Source of the DNA: Akkermansiaceae bacterium | GTDB lineage: Bacteria > Verrucomicrobiota > Verrucomicrobiia > Verrucomicrobiales > Akkermansiaceae | DNA length: 19,219 nucleotides | Assembly (NCBI GenBank): GCA_023301545.1 | Contig: JALZUI010000108.1 | Location: 1-19,219 of the forward strand | Reading direction: 5' to 3' | Part shown: one piece after another, positions 15,555 to 19,219 of the stretch | How positions within the stretch are numbered: position 1 is the first letter of the stretch | Layout of the letters: each line of letters begins with the position of its first letter | The notes under the pieces: generated by a model | Databases searched by the model: none | What the model was told of the DNA's origin: nothing | What the model saw: the letters and a program-made list of their open reading frames with translations, nothing else | Position numbers and translations under genes: made by a program

Positions 15555-15606
15555 AGCTCTCCCTTTCAGAAGAGCTAAAAAAACATTGCTCTTAGCGTGA
15601 AAGAGC
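15555..15606 (+). promoter_or_regulatory. Competing hairpins in the prfB leader
   Basis: AGCTCT (15555-15560) can pair with AGAGCT (15571-15576), and GCTCTT (15588-15593) with AAGAGC (15601-15606). But GCTCTT can equally pair with AAGAGC at 15570-15575, so the two forms exclude each other. Such a pair of alternatives is attenuator-like; the stems are only 6 bp and no function is shown. Confidence 0.25.
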
Positions 15607-15623
15607 CTTAAACCTGCGGGACT

Positions 15624-16725
15624 ATGTCCAAACAAAAAAGCGTTGACCTCCTGTCGCTCGACCCGTCCGCCTTGGCGAACCGGGTTTCGGAACTCAGGAG
15701 GTATCTTTGACGTCGATAACCTAAGTAAAGAAGTGGCCGAATATGAGGCCAAAATGAGTGCAACCGATTTTTGGGACAACGCCACCAAGGCGCAAGATGT
15801 CGTAGCGGAAGCGAACCTCCTAAAGGCGAAGCTGAATCCTTACCTCGATCTTGAAAAACGAATTGAAGACCTTGAGGTCCTCTTTGAGTTTGCCAAGGAA
15901 GACTCTGATATGGAACAGGAAGCCTATGATGAATTTCATTCCCTGAGCAAGGCCATTGACTCCTTTGAGCTCATCACCCTCCTCGACAAGCCTTCCGACC
16001 CTAATAACTGTTACCTCACCATTTCCTCAGGTGCTGGTGGAACTGAAGCCTGTGACTGGGCTGGGATGCTCCTCCGTATGTACACCCGTTGGGCCGAGCG
16101 TAAAGGGTTCAAGGTCACCAAGACCGAGCACACCGATGGAGAAGGCGCAGGAATCTCTAGCGCCACCTTAAAAATCGATGGGCAATACGCCTATGGATAC
16201 CTGAAAAACGAACGAGGAGTGCACCGTCTTGTGCGGATCTCACCTTTCGATTCCGCAGGCAAGCGACACACCTCCTTTGCAGCTATCGATGCCACCCCCG
16301 AGCTCGATAACAACATCAATATCGAAATCCCAGATTCCGATGTCGAAATCCAAACCGCCCGTTCAGGCGGTGCTGGTGGACAGAACGTGAACAAGGTTGA
16401 AACAGCTGTAATTCTAAAGCACAAGCCCTCGGGAATCGTGATCAAATCGACCCAAGAGCGCTCACAACTGCGAAACCGTGAACTCGCTTGGCAAATCCTG
16501 AAAGCTCGCCTCTACCAGATCGAAGAAGACAAGCAAAAGGCTGATGCCGACCGTGAGTACTCTGAGAAAGGGGAAATCGGATGGGGCTCACAAATCCGTT
16601 CTTACGTCTTCCAACCATACCAAATGGTCAAAGACCTCCGAACCGCTCACGAGACCGGCAACCTCCAATCCGTTATGGATGGTGATCTCGATGGCTTTAT
16701 CGAAGCTAAACTCCGTAGTTCATAG
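15624..16725 (+). CDS. prfB: Peptide chain release factor 2, expressed by programmed +1 frameshift
   Basis: RF2 recognises UGA and UAA and releases the finished peptide. Translation starts at ATG 15624 (MSKQKSVDLLSLDPSALANR...), meets an in-frame UGA after codon 28 (15708-15710), and must shift +1 to continue with GAC (15709-15711) to the stop at 16723-16725. The joined product is 366 residues, E. coli RF2 being 365. It has the stop-codon-reading SPF motif (206-208) and the peptidyl-hydrolysis GGQ motif (251-253), both one residue off the E. coli numbering. An uninterrupted frame that begins at TTG 15643 is an artefact of the shift. The leader holds competing hairpins; trmD follows after 3 bases. 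Confidence 0.97.
15696..15711 (+). promoter_or_regulatory. prfB programmed +1 frameshift site
   Basis: AGGAGG TAT CTT TGA C: an internal Shine-Dalgarno three bases before the slippery CUU codon, followed by UGA C. This is the canonical autoregulatory site: with scarce RF2 the ribosome pauses at the poor UGAC terminator and slips to make more RF2. Confidence 0.97.
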
Positions 16726-16728
16726 ACC

Positions 16729-17412
16729 ATGAAAATCGACATCCTGACCCTCTTCCCTGATATTGCCCTCGCTCCTCTGAGCGAGAGTATTATCAAGCGT
16801 GCGCAGGATAAGGGAATTGTTGATATTCAGGCGCACCAGCTACGCGACTGGGCCGAAGGCAATTATAAAAAGTGCGACGACTACCCCTACGGCGGTGGCG
16901 TCGGGCTCGTGCTCAAGCCCGAACCCATTTTCAAGGCCATCGACGACCTCCGCACCGAAAACTCGCGGGTACTCCTCATGACCCCACAGGGTAAGTCCTT
17001 TAAACAGGTAGATGCCGCGCGCCTCTCCACGGAGGCCGAGCACCTGATCTTTATCTGTGGCCATTATGAGGGCGTAGATCACCGTGTAGTTGAGGAATTA
17101 GTCGATGAGGAACTCAGCCTCGGGGACTTTGTCCTCACCAATGGCGCGATCGCCTCGGCAGTCATTATTGACTCCATCGTGCGACTTCTCCCCGGCGCGC
17201 TAGGCGACGACCAATCTAGTGTCGAGGAATCATTCTCTGACCCTAATTTACTGGAAGCTCCATCATACACCAAGCCCTCAGAATTTCGTGGGCTCAAGAT
17301 CCCAGATATCCTCCTCTCTGGCCACCACGGGAAAATCGCGGAATGGAGAGAGGAACAAGCCCTGAAACGTACCCAGGCTAATCGCCCTGATCTACGTCAA
17401 GACTTAGACTAG
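16729..17412 (+). CDS. trmD: tRNA (guanine-37-N1)-methyltransferase
   Basis: TrmD methylates N1 of G37 next to the anticodon of several tRNAs, using S-adenosylmethionine, and prevents +1 frameshifting. The 227-residue SPOUT-fold protein starts MKIDILTLFPD and shows YPYGGGVGLVLKPEPI (52-67), ICGHYEGVDHRV (109-120) and the trefoil-knot SAM-binding region LSLGDFVLTNGAIASAVIIDS (129-149). Where many TrmD read LTGGE, this one reads LTNGA. Glu176 in LLEAPSYTKP takes the place of the catalytic Asp169 of E. coli; Glu is also found in other species such as Bacillus. It is 3 bp downstream of prfB and clearly co-transcribed. Confidence 0.95.
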   Translation: MKIDILTLFPDIALAPLSESIIKRAQDKGIVDIQAHQLRDWAEGNYKKCDDYPYGGGVGLVLKPEPIFKAIDDLRTENSRVLLMTPQGKSFKQVDAARLSTEAEHLIFICGHYEGVDHRVVEELVDEELSLGDFVLTNGAIASAVIIDSIVRLLPGALGDDQSSVEESFSDPNLLEAPSYTKPSEFRGLKIPDILLSGHHGKIAEWREEQALKRTQANRPDLRQDLD

Positions 17413-17416
17413 AATC

Positions 17417-17439
17417 GCTGTAAACGCGTTGTTTACAGC
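17417..17439. terminator. Hairpin between the convergent trmD and YbjN-like genes
   Basis: A perfect 9-bp stem GCTGTAAAC / GTTTACAGC with a GCGTT loop, 5 bases after the trmD stop and overlapping the last codons of the minus-strand gene. It lacks a clean T-run on either side, so it may be a weak terminator or a processing and stability element. Confidence 0.4.
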
Positions 17440-17948
17440 TCTTCTTCCTCGCCTTCAGGCACAGGAGGAATAAAGTCCTCGCGCATCAACAAGCGCTCGA
17501 CTGATAAATCTGGTAGCAATTCTGCACGGGTTTGCAACACCGTCATTAGGTAAGGCACGAAACGGTCAGATTCTGCAATCGCCGTGTGCACCATCGAGGA
17601 CACAATATCCTTATCGTACACCTCACGATCGAAGGCGTTACTGATGCGGAACACCACCTTTTGACGGTCTATATCATATTCTAGATTACCCAGGTTCAGC
17701 TGCTTATTTGCTCGCATAAAGAGCTCCATCGCCACTGAGAAATGAGACTCAGGAATCTGTGAAGGAGTTTCGCCACTGATCGCAAGGGCATTAAGCGGAA
17801 CGTAGGCTTGGGAATAGACTTCCACCTGCGTGTGGTGCGCTTCGAAAACCGAGCGAATCACATCCGCTCCTTCGATAAGTTCTCCATGCCATCCGTGTTC
17901 GCCATAAACGTCCTGTACGGATAAAATTTGTCGTGAATGAGGCTTCAT
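17433..17948 (-). CDS. YbjN-domain-like protein
   Basis: A 171-residue cytosolic protein without signal peptide or membrane segments. Residues about 65-145 have the alternating layout of YbjN / type III secretion chaperone-like folds: a helix (HFSVAMELFMRANKQL), strands LGNLEYDIDRQKVVFRIS, then a long helix (DIVSSMVHTAIAESDRFVPYLMTVLQ). The C-terminus is acidic (PEGEEEEL). YbjN-fold proteins act as chaperone-like or regulatory factors, but no defined function can be assigned. Upstream bases GGAAGGGG are the nearest thing to a Shine-Dalgarno in the window, at a very short distance from the ATG. It converges on trmD. Confidence 0.6.
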   Translation of the reverse strand: MKPHSRQILSVQDVYGEHGWHGELIEGADVIRSVFEAHHTQVEVYSQAYVPLNALAISGETPSQIPESHFSVAMELFMRANKQLNLGNLEYDIDRQKVVFRISNAFDREVYDKDIVSSMVHTAIAESDRFVPYLMTVLQTRAELLPDLSVERLLMREDFIPPVPEGEEEEL

Positions 17949-18066
17949 ACCCCTTCCATAACGCCCATCCCTCTCCGCTTCAAGAGGATACGTGAATTAT
18001 ACGAATATAGCTAGAATCGCACTGCAATCCACCATGTAATTTAGGCTACCAGATACTTACAGCTTT

Positions 18067-18495
18067 TCACTTAGCCGCTTCACTACTAATCTTCTCCTTC
18101 TTTTCTCTGAATGAAATAGAGGGTAAAGTTAGAATACCGTGTTTAGACCTAGCAGTGAAATTAGCAAGCATCTCACGGCAAGCTCCATAAAGCATTGAAG
18201 ACGCTGTTACTCTGATTAAAGCTTCATTCTCTATTACTTTAAAGTTCTCACTAACATGAAATTCACCTTCAATACAAACCTTGCCTGAATAGGGACTAGG
18301 TTTATTTTTATCATCAGCATCGAACCTAACTTCTAGCTTAACTCGCCAGTGAAATTGATCTTCGTCATTTTGAGCAATGCTTTGCTCCGTGTGCAAGGCT
18401 AGTATGCCTACAGCCTCCAAATCTTCAGCTGCGTCACAGTGAAATGCAGTGAATCGATGGTTTAATAGGGTAAGTGGTGACTGATCGTGTGCCAT
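18067..18495 (-). CDS. SecB-like chaperone of a toxin-antitoxin-chaperone module
   Basis: A 142-residue cytosolic protein without signal peptide. Its second half follows the SecB fold: strands FHWRVKLEVRFDAD (48-61) and GKVCIEGEFHVSE (71-83), then SSMLYGACREMLANFTARS (99-117) and ILTLPSISF (121-129), corresponding to the SecB helix PYARE-I--L--RG and the following L-P-NF strand. In Mycobacterium tuberculosis the SecB-like Rv1957 is encoded after HigB1-HigA1 and protects the antitoxin from aggregation and proteolysis; the same gene order is present here. It begins 15 bases after the antitoxin stop. Generic SecB for protein export is less likely, because the gene sits in the toxin-antitoxin operon and differs from housekeeping SecB. 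Confidence 0.72.
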   Translation of the reverse strand: MAHDQSPLTLLNHRFTAFHCDAAEDLEAVGILALHTEQSIAQNDEDQFHWRVKLEVRFDADDKNKPSPYSGKVCIEGEFHVSENFKVIENEALIRVTASSMLYGACREMLANFTARSKHGILTLPSISFREKKEKISSEAAK

Positions 18496-18510
18496 TTTGG
18501 GAACGTGTAA

Positions 18511-18948
18511 TTAAGCGGTTCTTGCTAGCTCTTCTTCTGTGCGGACCGAGCTAAGCTTAAACCTCGCTTTGGTTTGTTCTACTTTTTCAAATCGAGTAAC
18601 ATTACTGACCACATTGTAATGCTCCGCCTCATTAAAGCTTTTCCAATGCACTACATGTTCTTTAGGCGCTAGGGTGCATTCGAATTTTAGGTCGAGAGCC
18701 TCACTAGCTTTCATAATTGTCTCGATGGTGAGGTTCTGTGTTCCATCGAGCATAGCGGTTACGCGAGATGGTTTAATGCCCATTTTGGTAGCAAGCTTTG
18801 TGCGATTAAGTTCTAGCTTCTCCATTCCTTTGCAGATCATCCCTGCTATCTGGAGCTTCTTCACTTCTACTCGCTCTGAGAAATCAAGTGGCTTGGAGAA
18901 AAACTCCTGCACTGCATTTGGCTCTTGCTTGGTGATTTTAATTTTCAT
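18511..18948 (-). CDS. HigA-like XRE-family antitoxin with long C-terminal tail
   Basis: A 145-residue DNA-binding antitoxin. Residues about 35-90 form an XRE helix-turn-helix (GMEKLELNRTKLATKMGIKPSRVTAML, then TIETIMKASEALDLKFE). The N-terminal 34 residues precede the HTH, and a tail of about 53 residues (93-145) follows it with scattered aromatic residues Trp102, Phe105, Tyr111, Phe120, Phe130. HigA antitoxins without chaperone dependence are often shorter; in TAC modules such a C-terminal extension is the chaperone-addiction region bound by SecB. Its ATG overlaps the end of the toxin gene by 11 bases, implying translational coupling. The protein is expected to repress its own operon. Confidence 0.85.
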   Translation of the reverse strand: MKIKITKQEPNAVQEFFSKPLDFSERVEVKKLQIAGMICKGMEKLELNRTKLATKMGIKPSRVTAMLDGTQNLTIETIMKASEALDLKFECTLAPKEHVVHWKSFNEAEHYNVVSNVTRFEKVEQTKARFKLSSVRTEEELARTA

Positions 18949-19219
18949 CTTTTGTGAGTTTTTGGTAGTTCAGTTCGGTAGTATCTAGTTTCTTGGCCTC
19001 GAAGTATTCAGCCTTTATCTTAGATGCTTTCTTGATGTCTCGATTCTGTTCCTTTTTTGTATTCTTGCCTCCACCATTGGTTGCAATGATCAGACACGGA
19101 AGGTTATCGCTTAGGCGATCTTGGAAACAGTACAGCCTGATCCCACCCGCTTTGATTTCATAAATACCTTTTTCGCTAACTGACTTGAATTTAGTTTTAT
19201 TAACATAATTATCTTCTGA
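18938..19219 (-). CDS. RelE/HigB-like toxin, 5' end beyond the window
   Basis: The minus-strand frame is open from the right edge to a TAA at 18940-18938 and gives 93 residues with no start codon, so the gene begins outside. It contains FKSVSEKGIYEIKAGGIRLY, CFQDRLSD, LIIATNGGGKNTKKEQNRDI and KASKIKAEYF. This is the beta-sheet core and C-terminal helix of RelE-superfamily toxins of the HigB/Gp49 type, in which an R-Y strand and a later basic helix carry the mRNA-cleavage residues. Members are ribosome-dependent mRNA interferases. The reading frame ends 11 bases inside the antitoxin gene. The missing N-terminal part is probably 15-25 residues. Confidence 0.78.
   Translation of the reverse strand, partial: SEDNYVNKTKFKSVSEKGIYEIKAGGIRLYCFQDRLSDNLPCLIIATNGGGKNTKKEQNRDIKKASKIKAEYFEAKKLDTTELNYQKLTKDEN

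Noticed and set aside
15555..15582. Hairpin followed by A7 as a terminator of smpB
   Set aside because: The run after the stem is A on the plus strand; a plus-strand terminator needs T, and on the minus strand the run precedes the stem.
15643..15720. prfB start at the TTG of 15643 in the uninterrupted frame
   Set aside because: The N-terminus it gives (low similarity, before the shift site) is an out-of-frame reading of the true 28-codon first part; the canonical frameshift site and the ATG at 15624 explain the gene fully.
17949..18066. Possible integration site or tRNA remnant between the TAC module and the YbjN-like gene
   Set aside because: No cloverleaf, no direct repeats and no integrase in the window; transfer of the TAC module is suggested only by composition.

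Overview
The window looks like a chromosomal segment of a Gram-negative bacterium of the PVC superphylum, most likely a Verrucomicrobiota member (Opitutae-like). This is inference from protein character: a Chlamydia-like class I ribonucleotide reductase, a PAS-AraC regulator, a PVC-flavoured lysyl-tRNA synthetase, lipid A synthesis (LpxK), and an almost complete lack of Shine-Dalgarno sequences before start codons. No rRNA, tRNA, CRISPR array, insertion sequence or prophage was seen.

Left part (1-4040): the 3' end of an L-lactate/malate dehydrogenase gene with a strong terminator; a minus-strand winged-helix protein resembling COG2958; a secreted LolA-like protein; a gamma-glutamylcyclotransferase-fold protein whose stop codon interlocks with that of the LolA-like gene; and lpxK, which converges on lysS across a bidirectional terminator.

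Centre (4066-10832): lysS, then the nrdB-nrdA operon, both on the minus strand. The reductase has the hallmarks of subclass Ic: Glu99 as first metal ligand and Leu137 at the radical-tyrosine position. The nrdB promoter overlaps a pair of NrdR-like boxes whose centres are 32 bp apart. The leader also contains a segment complementary to the start regions of both nrdB and nrdA. An AT-rich, apparently gene-free stretch of about 0.5 kb follows, holding a palindromic operator candidate in front of a PAS-AraC regulator gene.

Right-centre (11641-17412): a SirB1/transglutaminase-like protein, a TMEM220-type membrane protein, a low-molecular-weight phosphatase of the arginine-phosphatase type coupled to aguB (putrescine synthesis), an overlooked 46-residue small ORF, and a gene-expression cluster rpoZ, smpB, prfB, trmD. 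prfB needs a +1 programmed frameshift and carries a textbook AGGAGG UAU CUU UGA C site.

Right end (17433-19219, minus strand): a YbjN-like protein, then what appears to be a complete tripartite toxin-antitoxin-chaperone (TAC) module apart from the truncated 5' end of the toxin: RelE/HigB-like toxin, HigA-like antitoxin with a long C-terminal tail, and a SecB-like chaperone. This is the most interesting system in the window.
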